Below are positions 44,714 to 56,714 of a stretch of 64,000 bases of DNA, piece after piece; the stretch's first letter is position 1; each line of letters starts with the position of its first letter. Below the pieces are notes generated by a model that saw nothing but the letters and a program-made list of their open reading frames with translations, was not told the origin of the DNA and made no database searches. Position numbers and translations under genes: made by a program. The stretch covers positions 2,976,001 to 3,040,000 of the forward strand of contig JALGAS010000007.1 in assembly GCA_023078685.1 (NCBI GenBank), read 5' to 3'. The stretch comes from Neopestalotiopsis rosae. Lineage: Eukaryota; Ascomycota; Sordariomycetes; Amphisphaeriales; Sporocadaceae.

Positions 44714-46939
44714 GTGATCTTTGGAACTGACCTGAGCGGACAAAGAGTTGGATTGCTCTCCGTGATAGATAAGAGTCAGAGGGTGGGTGGGATATTGAGC
44801 TGCTCGTAACAGGTGATGCTGAGAACCGAGAAAGAGTGTGAAAGCCGACAGGAACTGATAAAAGTTCAGCTCTGCGTGTGGCTCTGTGGCTGGAGAGTCG
44901 GAAACTGGTGACCGGGATGTGTTGGAAAAAGACAATGCGATTTCAAGTGTTTGAAATCAGTGACTTTAACCTAGGCAGACCAGAGATTGAAGCAGTTGCT
45001 GGTTCGGCCGAAAGTGAAGTGGAAACAATCTGCCACCTGTTCGTCTGGAGAAACGCAAGTGTCAAACGAACAGGGGCAATTACCTCGAGACGACTATCTC
45101 GTTGCCGACAGTACTGGAGATTTGCAGAGCTTTGGCCGTATAATGGTTGGCCAGAATCAAGAGTCGCAGATGCGTCAAGTGGAGTGAGGATCCAGCTCCC
45201 TCGACAGACAGTACCTTGAACCAGGTTTTTATACCGACTGCAGTCCAACAGAGCTTACAATTAAGCTGACCACGAATCCAGAACGTGATCGCCGACAAAT
45301 TATAGACCAAAATTGATGCTGCAGTGTGTAACAGAGGAAATGGTCATAGTAGGTCTGATATAGAAGCTTCACTACCATCTGGACAATGGTTAGCTTAGTC
45401 GGCGAAAAGTTGGTATGGCTCACTCAAGAACACTGCTGATGTCCAAGACGCGTGAACCGAAGGATTGCGCACTTAAAGGGACACACAGTAAACAACGGTC
45501 AAACGCTAATTCGATCTTTGATGACTGGTGAAATCGAGGAAACGACCGATATTCCAGTTATTGCGACGATGTGAAAGGAACGTTGGCAAGTAAAGAAAGG
45601 CTGCTGTCAAACAGGAAGAGGCAAATAATGGCGGCGACGCAAAAGATGCAGGTCTGCCAACGTGGAACCTGATGGAGGGCCAAATATACCAATAACAGAC
45701 ACAATGACGGGAAAGAAATCGAAAATGATTACACCTTGTAGAAAAGTTGTGGGTAAAGATGGTGTAGCTGGGCAGGTTGAAGTCGGCGTGGGCAAGCTCA
45801 AACCTCGCCGTTTGCACCTGGATCAGCAGCCAAATAGATGCCTAATACCTGGCCGTTCAATATGAAACACGATTGTCGGAGAATCAAGTCCATTCACGAG
45901 CATATGTTGTTCATTGCACATATGGCTTAGATGTGATTCCTGGCAGGACACAACAACCCAACGCTGCCAACTGGTTTGTGGCCGCAGCTCAGCTGAATGT
46001 AAATGCTGCGCTTTTGATCAACCAATCACTCAATGCAAAAGTGTAACCATCTCTTCAGACCATGATCTTCTCCAAGTCTGCCTTGCTTGGTTTTCTTCCG
46101 GATTATAAGTCATGATTACGCCAATAGCTAGCCGTTTCTAACATGGACTTGTGTTTGTGCCGCAATCCGCCACTGATACACTTGCCATGACCATAGCAGA
46201 CTCTAATATTTGATATTGATTAATATTCAAGTCGATTTAACGGTCCAAAAAAGACGAAGCAGAGAAGAAAGGGAGAAGAAACTGTGGTGGTCCGCAAAAG
46301 GCGAAGCGGAAGCTCTCAAACATGACGAAACCCCTAGATTCTCTTCTTCCTTTGGGAACCCTCCAATTTTATGTGGCTAATCGGAAGTTTCACGAGATGC
46401 CTTCATTGTATTGGAGGACGATGCGGACTTTTTCAATAAAAGAGGTTCAGCTTAATAATGCGCAGCGGTGATTGTCGTGACGCGTTTGCAGGCGATGGAT
46501 ATTGAAGCCACTCCCGGATATTTGCTGGTACAGGCACGTCTTGGTGACACTCTGAAGATCAAATTCCACAAGCCAGAAGATGCACGAGCGTCCAGCATAG
46601 TTTTGGTGTATCCTTGTCGAATTCTTCAAATTGCATGTGGGGGTTGCATGGACATGTCGACTCATGGTATCCGGGCTTCCTCACCTGAGCCTGACCTTGA
46701 TACAATGTTCCCTCGTGCATTTGAATTTTGTTTCTTCCCACACCTCACCCCAAGAATCACTTCGAAAGCTGGGGTAATAGATTTGAATAAGCTGAGACAG
46801 AGCAAAGATACACCGGAAATCGGATTTCAATGGTTCGTATGATGACATAATGATATCGACATATTGATGCTGTCTACATCTCCCCAAAACGCCGCAATTG
46901 TTGTTGTACAAGTATAAATGTCTTTTATCGTATCGTATA
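43984..46939. other. Long stretch upstream of the Pumilio gene
   Basis: It spans the Pumilio 5' leader and promoter and, on the left-hand side of the ribosomal-protein gene, its 3' flank. A plus-strand frame at 46468-46842 (124 codons) has no known motif and is not called. Apart from the AC microsatellite nothing structured was seen. Confidence 0.45.
44672..44711 (+). repeat. Microsatellite (AC)20
   Basis: A perfect dinucleotide run about 690 bp upstream of the Pumilio start codon, so GT-rich on the coding strand. Confidence 0.95.
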
Positions 46940-47453
46940 TTATTTCTTGCCGGCTGCAAAAAGATTGCGTGTTAGCGAGGCCTACAACTATGGTCAACAT
47001 GACATTGCTTACCTGCTGCTGGAGCTGTCCTCTTCTTCTTTGGGGGTGCCTTTCCACGTTGTTGTCGCCTATCGAATGTTGTCAGTATGTTTGGTCTGCT
47101 CTGGGCGATCACGATCTTGGTCCGTCTCGAGGGATGATTGTCCTTACCCAGCCAGATGTTCTTGCCAGTCCTCCCACTCCTCGTTAAAGCCCTCAAGCTC
47201 CAAACCCTTGAATTGCTTGAACAGGTCCTGCAGTTGCGGGCCCTTGGGAGGGTAGTAGTTTTTCATGCTCGGTCCCTTCAATCGCTGGCGCAGGATCTTG
47301 TTACCCATGCGGATGCCAGTCGGGTTATACGTGGTCGAAAAGATTTCGCATTGTTTCTAGGCGACAGTGTTAAGATACTTCTCGTCGGTGCATTCTTGTT
47401 TAGAGCACACGTACCTTCATCAGGTCAAGGACCCGCGCTCGTGGAACCGACAT
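46940..47453 (-). CDS. RSM27: Mitochondrial small-subunit ribosomal protein mS33 (Rsm27/MRPS33)
   Basis: Four short exons (47453-47415, 47356-47148, 47068-47013, 46953-46940) encode 105 residues. The N-terminus MSVPRARVLDLMK joins KQCEIFSTTYNPTGIRMGNK and RQRLKGPSM, the hallmark of mitochondrial ribosomal protein S33. The third exon supplies a basic run GKAPPKKKRTAP and the last exon only AGKK plus the stop. Each junction was chosen because it restores frame with GT..AG ends (GTACGT, GTAAGG, GTAAGC donors). The basic tail is usual for fungal members. It is a subunit of the 37S mitoribosome. Divergent from the RNase III gene. Confidence 0.9.
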
Positions 47454-48348
47454 GTTGTATCTTGCAACAGCCCGGAACCGCTGACGTTGAGGCTTTGCTT
47501 TGACGTTGGAAGCTCCCCTGTCGTGATGTCCAAATTTCCGCGCGACCATCCGTCCCGTCGCTTCCCATGTTGTTATCGATAAGCTGTGGGAGCGGTACGT
47601 ACTCGGTACTGTTGCATGTGGGGCGGTTTGGACCTCCAGATATCGTGCGTGCTGGCTGCTCTGCTGGTGCCCCACATTCCACAACACCACTCACATGTAT
47701 GCACCATTCAATGCTACATACAACGACAAATGCAACTGGGCAATGCTCTATTTGAATCGCCCAACGATCATTGTATGCAACAGTCTCTGCAATTAATTTT
47801 TAGAAGTCGATGCCTAGATGCACCTGACACCACAAGATGTTACCTGTAGGTGAGGGTCCACTTTAACATCGGAAGCTTCTATGAGTAACTGTGCTTTTTG
47901 CATTTACACGATACATTATCGTCCTTGGTAAGGTAGTCGTCAACTACTTGTCTCCAAGTAGTTGTATTTGCGATCGTTGCGACTCAATGTGTTTGCATGC
48001 GTGATCAGCGAGGTACACAGAGTGTGATGTGGCGCGCCGAATTGCGGTTGATTAAGAAACCTGTCTACCATATAATATTGTATTGATATGCCTGAAGCAC
48101 TTAGGAATACCTACAATTATCTCTAATCCATTACTGCAAACATTTTCTCCTCATGAATGTGTATGAAAAGACAATTTGCACATGTACTGAAGTATAAACA
48201 TGGAAGTCGAGTATTGAACGGATCTTTTTACACCAATTTGAGTCGGAACTCAGGTGCCCCACCCTTCTCTCACTCTTTCCAGTCTCACCAAAATATGCAT
48301 TTTTGTGGCACGCAGTAGTCAACTTCAGGCATCGCACTCCAAGTGACA
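47454..48348. other. Divergent region between mS33 and RNase III genes
   Basis: Contains both promoters and the perfect hairpin at 47941. No coding gene seen. Confidence 0.45.
47941..47964. repeat. Perfect 10-bp inverted repeat, 4-nt loop
   Basis: CAACTACTTG, TCTC, CAAGTAGTTG. As RNA it would fold into a tight hairpin. It lies between divergent genes. Confidence 0.85.
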
Positions 48349-49554
48349 ATGATCGGCATGTCGAAACGACAATTCTCAGAGTTCGCGCTGCCGGACCGCC
48401 GCACAGATGGAGAAGACATTCTTAGCTCCGTCTCGCAGATTGTCCAACAGGCACAAGATCTTCTACGTGCTGCGCAGAGTCTGAAGCAGGATATTCAAGA
48501 TGGCAAACAGGGCAGGTCCAGCCAGGCAAGCAGCCGCCTGAAGGCCATGACTGCTGAGATCGCTGAAAATATCGACAAACTTGATGTTCAGTCTGCGGCA
48601 CCTCCCATCAAGGCTCCGAAGCTGGAGAATGCTCCGGCTACTTCCATCTGTGTACCCAACGCCATCGATCTCACGCCCTGGACACCTCAAGACGACGTCA
48701 AGGCCAGGTCCTTGCCATCACTCCCGCCGATACATGATGTCACATTGAAGCACAAGGTTTTCACACACGCCGGCTTAGCGAAAGATCCTGCCGGAAGCTA
48801 CGAGAGATTAGAATGGATTGGCGATGCATACCTGTATCTCATGGCGTCGGCTTTCATCTATCAAACATTCCCGCAGCTATCTGCTGGTCGCTGTGCCCAA
48901 TATCGCGAATTACTCATTCGAAACAGGACTCTGGGAAAATATACACAACAGTACGGACTCGACAAGGATCTCCAGTTGCCATCAGAGTTCCACGGCAAGA
49001 ATGTTACAGCCAATGCTACCAAGCAGCAGTACGCAAAGGTCCTGGGTGATGTCTTCGAAGCCTATGTTGCCGGAATCATTCTGAGCGACCCCCAGCACGG
49101 CTTGTCCAATGCTGCCTCGTGGATCAAGGTGCTATGGAGGGGCGAACTCGAGGAAGAGCTTCACAGAGAGTTCCGCGAACGCCAGGAGCGACTTCCCACG
49201 ACTACGACGGCAGCACCCGTGGGGGAAAACCAGCAACAAGATGGACTCAAAGCGCTGGCGCCACCTAAAGTGCGCCTCTCCCAAGCTATTGGAGGAAAGG
49301 ACGTTCAAATAGAGTACAGAGATGAAGGCGAGCCCAAGACGGAGAAGAAGACGGGTCTGCCGTGGTACACAGTAGGAGTTTACCTTCACGGGTGGGGCGT
49401 CAAGGGCTTCAATATGGGGTATGGGAGTGCCCTCAAGAAGAAAGAAGCTGGTAATAAGGCAGCCCAAATGGCTCTCGATAACAAGAAGATGCTCAGTCGC
49501 TTTATGGAAAAGAAGAAGGAATTCGATGCAGCTGTACAGGCTCAGCGAGGCTAG
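48349..49554 (+). CDS. RNT1: RNase III (Rnt1-like) with dsRNA-binding domain
   Basis: Intronless. The first ATG, at 48349, gives 401 residues; a second at 48358 is equally possible. A coiled N-terminal part (VSQIVQQAQDLLRAAQSL) precedes the RNase III domain with the signature ERLEWIGDAYL at about 151-161 and a distal ...KVLGDVFEAYVAG carrying the downstream metal-binding Asp/Glu. The C-terminus has a divergent double-stranded RNA-binding region: PWYTVGVYLHGWGVKG then GSALKKKEAGNKAAQMAL. Layout (N-terminal extension, one RNase III domain, one dsRBD) is that of yeast Rnt1, a nuclear enzyme trimming pre-rRNA, snRNA and snoRNA precursors. It has no helicase or PAZ domain, so it is not Dicer. The mitoribosomal mL44/mL57 RNase III-like proteins are the main alternative. 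Confidence 0.85.
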   Translation: MIGMSKRQFSEFALPDRRTDGEDILSSVSQIVQQAQDLLRAAQSLKQDIQDGKQGRSSQASSRLKAMTAEIAENIDKLDVQSAAPPIKAPKLENAPATSICVPNAIDLTPWTPQDDVKARSLPSLPPIHDVTLKHKVFTHAGLAKDPAGSYERLEWIGDAYLYLMASAFIYQTFPQLSAGRCAQYRELLIRNRTLGKYTQQYGLDKDLQLPSEFHGKNVTANATKQQYAKVLGDVFEAYVAGIILSDPQHGLSNAASWIKVLWRGELEEELHREFRERQERLPTTTTAAPVGENQQQDGLKALAPPKVRLSQAIGGKDVQIEYRDEGEPKTEKKTGLPWYTVGVYLHGWGVKGFNMGYGSALKKKEAGNKAAQMALDNKKMLSRFMEKKKEFDAAVQAQRG

Positions 49555-50578
49555 GAGACAGCCAGAGAGCAGGTTCAAAAGGCGTCAAGCTGAACACAAA
49601 CTGTAGGTACGCATTCTGCGGGATTGGCAAGGTCTCAAGTGGAATTGGTATTGCGACGGACAGTCTACTACTTCCACTCACCCCAAACCCTGCCTGAAAT
49701 CGAGGCAGGACGAGGCAAGACGAGACATACATTGAATCAATGTGGAGTGTTAGTGTAGGTATGCATGCATGAGCTACACAGTATAGGGCAGGCAGCTTGA
49801 ATGTGGTGTGCACTGGTTGCGGGAAAACAACATTGCATTATGATTCGCAAATGACCGCTTTAAATGCATTCATGGATGGCTTCCTCGGGTGAAGTCATCC
49901 CGCTGGATTGGGTCGGTGTCTGGTTGGTGTGGTCCAGCGCGAAGGGGTCGTTGACGCACTACAACCTTCGTCCCGAGTCGTGCAGTCAGGGCCAACGCGA
50001 GCTGGCGGTAGCACAGCGCATCGCCTAAAAAAGTTAAAGCACCTGTATGCGCGCTCAAAGCTTTTCCCCGGCTCCCTGCGCCGAGGCAAATGAAGTGCCT
50101 GGGTCAACCGCCGAAAGCTCCCCCATTTAGCAGCACATGTGGGACTCGACGATGGGTCCATCTCATGATAACTTACCCTCAGTGCTTTGGTTATCACCCG
50201 TAACATACAACGCTTTCTACCAAGATTCTCGTCGCTTCCTTCACGTCCTCCCGTTTTGTCATATGTGCAACTAGCCTACCCGAGATTCTGTGACTGCACA
50301 GGGCCGACCGAGCTCTGCAACTGGCGACTGATTCGATTCGCGGAGCCGCAGCCACCCGATTCCTGCGCAACCAGCTGGTCGGCATTTCTCCAACTCCAAC
50401 AGCACCATCAATCCCCCGTCAGCAGCTTCCTCGGCTGCAGTTGAATTGGGCACCCAGCAAGAAAACCAAGAAAAGCGACGCGTTGCAGCTCTTCGGCCAT
50501 GACCTGTATTATCGAATATTCTTAATCAAACAAAATAATACTACAGGAAGCTCAAGATCCTGTAAATGAACAGTCCCA
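49555..50578. other. Intergenic
   Basis: Both flanking genes are on the plus strand. A short GAGGCAGGAC/GAGGCAAGAC direct repeat is near 49700. No gene seen. Confidence 0.5.
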
Positions 50579-51642
50579 ATGGCGGACTCAGTAGGTAAGT
50601 CGTCTATCATTGGACCCTTGTCTCAACCACTCCCGGCCCTAGCGAGCGCAGCGCAATCCACACGTGCTTCGAGGCTCGAGGCTTCGCGATTGACATTGGC
50701 GACAACATGGTCACAACAAATGGCAGAGCGAGCAGACACACATATATTGAATACTATGACCCTCAAGGCTAATACTGTTTGCTTTCATGCATAGATCGCG
50801 TATTTGTCCATGCCCTAAACACTGTTAAGAAGATTCCGAAGACCGGCGCATCGCGGCCTCCACCCGCAGACCGACTCCGGCTCTATGGCCTGTACAAGCA
50901 AGCAATGGAGGGGGATGTGGACGGGGTCATGGAACGGCCGTCGCACGCAGGTATGGGTGTAAGCCCAGACGAACTACACCGCGAACAGGGCAAATGGGAT
51001 GCGTGGAATGCGCAGCGCGGTCTGAGCAGGACCGAGGCCAAGCGGCGGTACATTGAGGCCCTGATCGAGACCATGCACCGGTTCGCGACGACGCCCGACG
51101 CGCAGGAGCTCGTGTCGGAGCTCGAGTTCGTCTGGAACCAGATCAAGAATAATAGTCCGAGCACGAGCGAGACGAGTCCAAAGGGCAACAACTCGCCCGA
51201 GCCCATACGCAAGTTTGCGCAGCCACTACCCGGCACGGAAGGGCCCATGAAAATGCTAAGTCCCATGAGCGAGGATGACGAGGTCGAGAAAGAATATAGA
51301 GAAAGACTTGCCGACGATGACGACGGCGACTACGTCAAGAAGGGTGACAAGTGGTCGCGAAAAGTAGAGAGAGCACTGGTGCGCTTGTCGGCCGAGATCG
51401 CAGCGCTCAGGGAGCAAATCACAACGGGAAGAGAGTGGAAATCCAAAAAGGACAGAACTCTTGTCGCTTGGATATCGTGGCTCTTTTGGACGGCCATCAA
51501 GCACCTGGTCATTGACACGTTTATACTAATCATTATACTTATCTGGATGCGGAGACGCAAAGACAGGAGGTTGGAGGATCTTTGCAGGTCGGCGCTCAAG
51601 ATCGGCCGAGAGTACGCGCGGAGAGTGTTGCCATCGAGATGA
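50579..51642 (+). CDS. ATG37: Acyl-CoA-binding protein with C-terminal membrane anchor (Atg37-like)
   Basis: Two exons (50579-50594, 50795-51642) encode 287 residues; the first exon holds only MADSV plus one base, with GTAAGT donor and ATAG acceptor joining to DRVFVHALNTVKK. The ACBP domain covers about residues 5-100 with LRLYGLYKQAMEGD and KWDAWNAQRGLSRTEAKRRY, the acyl-CoA-contacting Tyr/Lys/Trp blocks. An acidic, Ser-rich linker is followed by a coiled region VERALVRLSAEIAALREQI and one membrane span (HLVIDTFILIIILIWMR) near the end, with a basic tail. This matches Atg37/ACBD5, a peroxisomal membrane receptor for selective autophagy of peroxisomes in yeasts. The 200-nt first intron is longer than usual here. 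Confidence 0.88.
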
Positions 51643-52691
51643 TGTACCTTGGATATACCCCCAAAGAAAAGGAAAGAAAAAAGAGACGTATGGATCTTTC
51701 ACAACAAGATGTTGCCGCCATGTACCATACTGTTAGCGAACGACGTTCTCGTCAAATATGCAACTACTGATCAGTTCAACTTGCCTACTCAAGACTCCAT
51801 GTGTTGTTGAAAGATGGAATGTAAACCCATCTCTAGGTAGGCGCCCTTCTACATGACTTGAATGACTTTGTCCCACATCATTAAAAACGGTCATTGGGTC
51901 GTACATGAATCTCCCAAGCTTCCTTCATTGTTCATATGCAACGCGCCTGGGCAACAGCAGCCTTTGAAGGGGCCGGACCTGTACCTTTCAAGCTACTCTC
52001 AGACTTGTTGACTTGTTGGGCGTTTTCGGGCATTGCCGCTATCCTACGTAGTTCATTTTTCTAGGACACAGTTTGCCAGAATGCATCAATTTATAGCAAA
52101 CATCGCACGTGCGGATCAATACTTATTAGTACAAGAAGAGGGTAATAGTGTTCGGGGTACTTCGTCCCCATGTTAGATATGTCCAACTGTTTGTGGTTTT
52201 GCATGGTTACATTTCATCATCATTCGTATATTAATAAAGAATGGATTCATACATTGATTTACAGCTACGTCCTTTTACGCGATGCAACCATGTCACGATG
52301 CTGCACCAAGGGTCCAACGTACATACAAAGACCGGAGCCCCACAGGTATCTGTGAGACTAAACTCTATCATCTTCAGACCATCGCCAACTTCATTATTAT
52401 ACTTGGTACACAGCAGATATGATTCATTGACTGCGTGCATTATAATTTGTGGTTTCGTAAGTCCGCATTTCAGACAAGGTCGCAGTTATATGATATGCAT
52501 GGTTAATCTTTCGCACAGGAACAATTTGCTCAGACTTTTCATCCAACACTTTGGACTTCCTGGGTTGAGAAATTTACGGAGAAACAGAGGTGGAGGGGGA
52601 ATTCACGTTCTCTTGGAGAGATCTTGTTGAAGCCAACTGGCCATATTTCCGCGATCCAAGGAAGGCGGCACCGACAGTACAGCAGGACACA
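51643..52691. other. Intergenic
   Basis: The frame of the next gene is open upstream to 52590 without ATG (codons reading FTFSWRDLVEANWPYF), so a 5' exon or non-ATG leader is possible. Nothing else seen. Confidence 0.45.
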
Positions 52692-53707
52692 ATGCCAGGC
52701 TCACCGCACCCTACCATCCGGCGCAGGCGTCAAGGCTCGCCTCATCCGATCGCTATCACCGCGGATGAGATGGCGCCCGCATCGCGCTCCACGACGCCGG
52801 AACCCCCCAGAAACGACGCAAAGCCGCGAGTCGCACAGGACAACATTCCACCGCTCGCTGGCATGGCGCCCGCCATATTTGTCCCGGCGACTTTTGACTT
52901 TACCAAGCCACGGCCCTCGCCATCGTCATCGACTGAAGCAACGACGGCGGCGGCAGCAACGTCGCTCCGCGTCGACCGGGCCCTGGCTGACCTCGAGGTC
53001 CACATGAACGCCGTCAAGCGCAACATCTCGACCCTCACGCTGCGCGAGGCGCGCCGGTACCAGCAGGAAGCGGCGGCGAAGGAGGTGGAGCTCGCGGACG
53101 CCGGGCAGCCACCGCCGCGCTCCAAGCGGCTGCCGCCCACGCGCGCCGACGAGGAGCTGATGCTCCAGAACCTCGCGGCGCACAGCGTGCCCGGTCGGAC
53201 CTACGGCGTGCACCCCGACTTTGGCGCCGCTTCAATGGTGGGCGTGGTGCCGCATCCCAAGGACACGCCGCGCGAGGCCGTTACTACCCAGATTCTGGAC
53301 TTGATACGTTATGGGGGTTATCAACTGTAAGTATTCTCAAACCTATTGTGGTTGCTGTGCGTATGTCTTGCACTGCAGTGTATTCCCATGTATGGATGAC
53401 TCTATTCTCTTCCCGAGACATTTATTCCGAGTCACCCCGACTCCACGCCTGCATGTATTTCAGTATTCAGATATATCTGCATGGTAATGCCAAGAAATAC
53501 GATGCTGACATCCGAGTTACTAGAGAGGGCTATGAGCGGCACTGCGTAGAAACGAGAAGAGTATTCGCAGCACGGGTCAAACAAGACATTGCACAAGAGG
53601 TCGCCAGTAATCTGGCACAGAACCAGGGCGATAACGTGAGCGAAAACCTGCCAACAGCAAATATGGGTGGGACTGACGGTGATGGTGATCGGATGGACAT
53701 TGACTAG
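52692..53707 (+). CDS. Unrecognised protein, possibly nuclear
   Basis: Two exons (52692-53326, 53464-53707) give 292 residues with the first ATG; the intron is 137 bp, GTAAGT donor, TTTCAG acceptor, phase 2, joining LIRYGGYQL to IQIYLHGNAKKYD. I do not recognise the family. The first 90 residues are Pro/Arg/Ser-rich and low complexity (TIRRRRQGSP), followed by an Ala-rich amphipathic helix (SLRVDRALADLEVHMNAVKR, LREARRYQQEAAAKEVEL), then a compact conserved-looking part (HSVPGRTYGVHPDFGAASMVG, REAVTTQILDLIRYGGY) and a helical, acidic end (DGDGDRMDID). No signal peptide or membrane span. The basic N-terminus and acidic C-terminus would suit a chromatin or RNA-processing factor, which is only a guess. 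Confidence 0.6.
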
Positions 53708-53951
53708 CGAAAGTATTGCAAGCTGTACTAGGTCACGCACTGTAGGTCTTTGACATGAAAGATCAATTTTGGGTCAGTCTTGTCACTATTCTACTGAAGT
53801 GAAGCTGGAAGAGCTTCAATTCGGATGAAAGAAGAGAGACAGAGCTTCTCCAGTGTAGTGCAGGGAGACTAGCTTAATGGGATAATTTAAATGATATCAT
53901 GTACTAGTGTTCGTGATTCCAATGGGATCAATAGCTTAGCCGGTTTTCCGC

Positions 53952-56714
53952 CTACTCAATCTCTTCGATCTTCGGCCTTACGGTAGGCGTTGTGGAGGGC
54001 AAGTCTGGTCTTCCTAGGTTCAGTCCCGCGAGCTTTTCCAAGCCAGCAGGCGGCGCTCTCATTTCCGGCATCATGCTGGTCATTTGCCAGTTCCTCAGAC
54101 TTTCCGCCACATCGGTGGCATGCTCCCGAACCATACCGTCATTGTCTGTGCCCGCGACGTAATCTAGAATCCTGGTGATTTCCTCGCGACTGGCATCCGT
54201 GAGTCCAAAGCCCAAATGTCTGCCCGCCTCTCTAGCATCCGCCAGAGCCCTGACAAAAGTCAAAATGAGCACAATGGCGGCTCGTCGCAGGATGGCCGTC
54301 TCCATCTCGGTCTCAATGGTCAGAATGTTGAGACACAAGTCCACACCTCCTTCCACCAGGGTGGAGCCGTAGCCAGCAATGTTGGTCTCCATGCCGACCA
54401 GGAAGACAGAGAGCGCAGATGCGCGGATCCGGATATCCTCGCTGCCGCGCTTGCTTTCCCACCCCTGTAGTATCTGGGCCAGAATATCGTTTCTCGCCTT
54501 TTCCTCCTCAGTGACCCCCTCCCCCTCTTCTTGCAGCTCGCTCAGGTCCGGCACATCTCCACCCCACGCCTTCTCGGCAGCCTTTTGCTTCTGTTCGCGG
54601 AGGCGCTGCGCTCGGATCTGCATGGCTTCGGTCTTGGCGCGGTGGCCACGTCGGCCCGCAATCGAGAGCGTGCTCTCGCCGACTTGGACCGCGGCGTCGC
54701 CGGCAAACAGGTCGCCCAGGCGCTGCACGACCTGTAAGATGGCCTCGCCGAACCGGAGTCGCGTGTCGATATTGGCGCGCTCCTCGGCGTCGACATAGTG
54801 GTCCAAAAGTTCCTTCAATACTGATTTGGGATGCTTTTCTGACAGTTGCACGAAAAGCTTCATGACGCGGGCATTCATGTAATCATCTTCCTGACTGAGC
54901 AGTGAGGAGCAAAGCACCAGAAGGCCTTGAATGTCCACTACTGAACTGTTTGCCTTGACGAGTCCCGAGATGAGGTTCAGACCTTCGGCCCGGACTGGCG
55001 GAGGCGAGTCGAGCTGTGTGATGTAGGACATTGCTAGGCTGTATGTTTTGCGGTCCTCGATTTGCCGATCGGTGGGTGGTGTTGTGCGCTCCGACGGATC
55101 TTCGATTTCGTCCCTGTATGTGAGAAGCAAACGAAGATTCTTGGCCGTCTGCGAGATATCAGGATTACCAGCCTGGCTGATCCTCTCCAAGGATGATTCG
55201 ATAGATTTGAGCAGATTCTTGTTCATGTCCGACCTCTGGAAATTCGGTGTTGTGATGACAAGGTTCAGAAGACTCAACGCGACTCCCACGGATTCGGCAT
55301 TGTCTACTGAGCCCTCAAAATCAGCCAGGACCTGGCCAGCCAGCTCGAGGAGGCCTTTGGAGTCTGCAACCAACTTGTCGGGAATCTTGTCCATCATGAC
55401 TTGCAGTACTTGCGTCTCGATTATACGTTGCACAGGATCTTCCTTGTCTTCATCTTCCTCGACCTTGATGATGACATCCTGCTTCGTCGTACGTTGCTTT
55501 GCAAACGAGCGACGAAAGAGCGTGAGGAATACCTTGGAAATATCTGTATCAGAGGCCGCACTCTGCAGTACCTCAACGAACGACGCAGCCTTGGGTCCCA
55601 AGATTTCCCAGTCAAGATCCAGGACTGCATTCGCGACAGAGCCACGGGCACGGACGGCACATATTTGCTTGCCCTGTTGGCTGTATCTCCACACCCAGTT
55701 TCCAGAGAGTGTCTCTCCATTGTAGAGGAGAGAGCCGACGAGGGCCAAGTACTTTTCCGCTTGTCCGGCAATCTTGAAAAATATGGAAAGCAGTTTTCTG
55801 GCCGGTGAACAAATTGTCTCGAGAGTCTCTTTGTCGACTTTGGGCCAAGAACTCAATGTCCACAGCGGCTTCACGAGGGGCGAGAGAAGTCTTGTTGTTA
55901 ACCCGGGGTTGGGATGCGAGTTCAGTTGAGAGGTTAGACGCTTTAGTGCCAGAGCCAAATGAGCTGGCTGTCGGATTACCGTCTCCTTTTGCAAATCCAC
56001 GACATCGTCAGGGCCGGCGCTAAAGATCATCGTCTCGTGAGCAGCTTTATCGGATGACAGCGAAGGGTTGATAGCTGCGAGCATGGGTTCCGCAAACGCC
56101 TTCCATCCAGCCGCACCCGGTGCCCCAAACTGCCTCCTGCCCAAGATGCCGAATCCAATGACATATGCTGCCACTTTGACCAGGTCTGGACCTTCACTTC
56201 CGTCGAGGAGCGCCAGAAGCTGCGACGCTATGCCAGGAAACCACTGCTCAGGCGCAACGCCGGCGGGAGGGGAAGCCAATAAGTTGGCTGCCATCTTCAT
56301 GGCTTCCATGGTGATGTTGGCACCCTGCTTCTGGGGACCCGCTGCTTCCGAGGCCTTTACAGTGCTCGAGGGATGCGTAGTAAAGATAAATTCCATCGTG
56401 GCCCTCACGCCATCGGGTCGCTGAGGCATAAGGGTCAAGACGTCCATGAACCTCAGGGCGAGCCATCTTGGTACTCTGTTGGGTTTGATCAAGGCATTTA
56501 GCGCGGCAATGAGGGACGTGGTCCCGGTACTAAGCTTGTTTTAAAAAATTGTTCGTAAGCAAAGAGATGTCTGGTCGTACCTGGATATGAGGTTTCCAAA
56601 CTCGCGCTGAGCTTCTCCGCGCGACGCTTCTTCACTCTCTGGGTTGAAGGCTTTAGTTCCTATAGTCTCAAGTGCGAATTGAAGAGCGCCTTGGGTTCCA
56701 GCTAGATTATTCAT
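53952..56714 (-). CDS. RTP1: Rtp1/Tango6-like RNA polymerase II nuclear import factor
   Basis: Two exons (56714-56581, 56529-53952) encode 903 residues, joined in phase 2 with a GTACGA donor and CTTAG acceptor (FGNLISS-TGTTSLIAALNALI). The protein is built of HEAT-like helical repeats. The C-terminal third resembles the RTP1 C1/C2 regions: VMKLFVQLSEKHP with LRFGEAILQVVQRLGDLF, then IRASALSVFLVGMETN, GGVDLCLNILTIE, LRRAAIVLILTFVRAL and RILDYVAGTDNDGMVREHA. Yeast Rtp1 binds RNA polymerase II subunits and R2TP and helps import assembled polymerase into the nucleus; TANGO6 is the animal relative. The acidic stretch KVEEDEDKEDP is probably disordered. The TANGO6/RTP1 call is from recalled C-terminal motifs. 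Confidence 0.75.

Noticed and set aside
46468..46842. 124-codon plus-strand frame downstream of the mS33 gene
   Set aside because: No family resemblance, no splice structure, no supporting signal.
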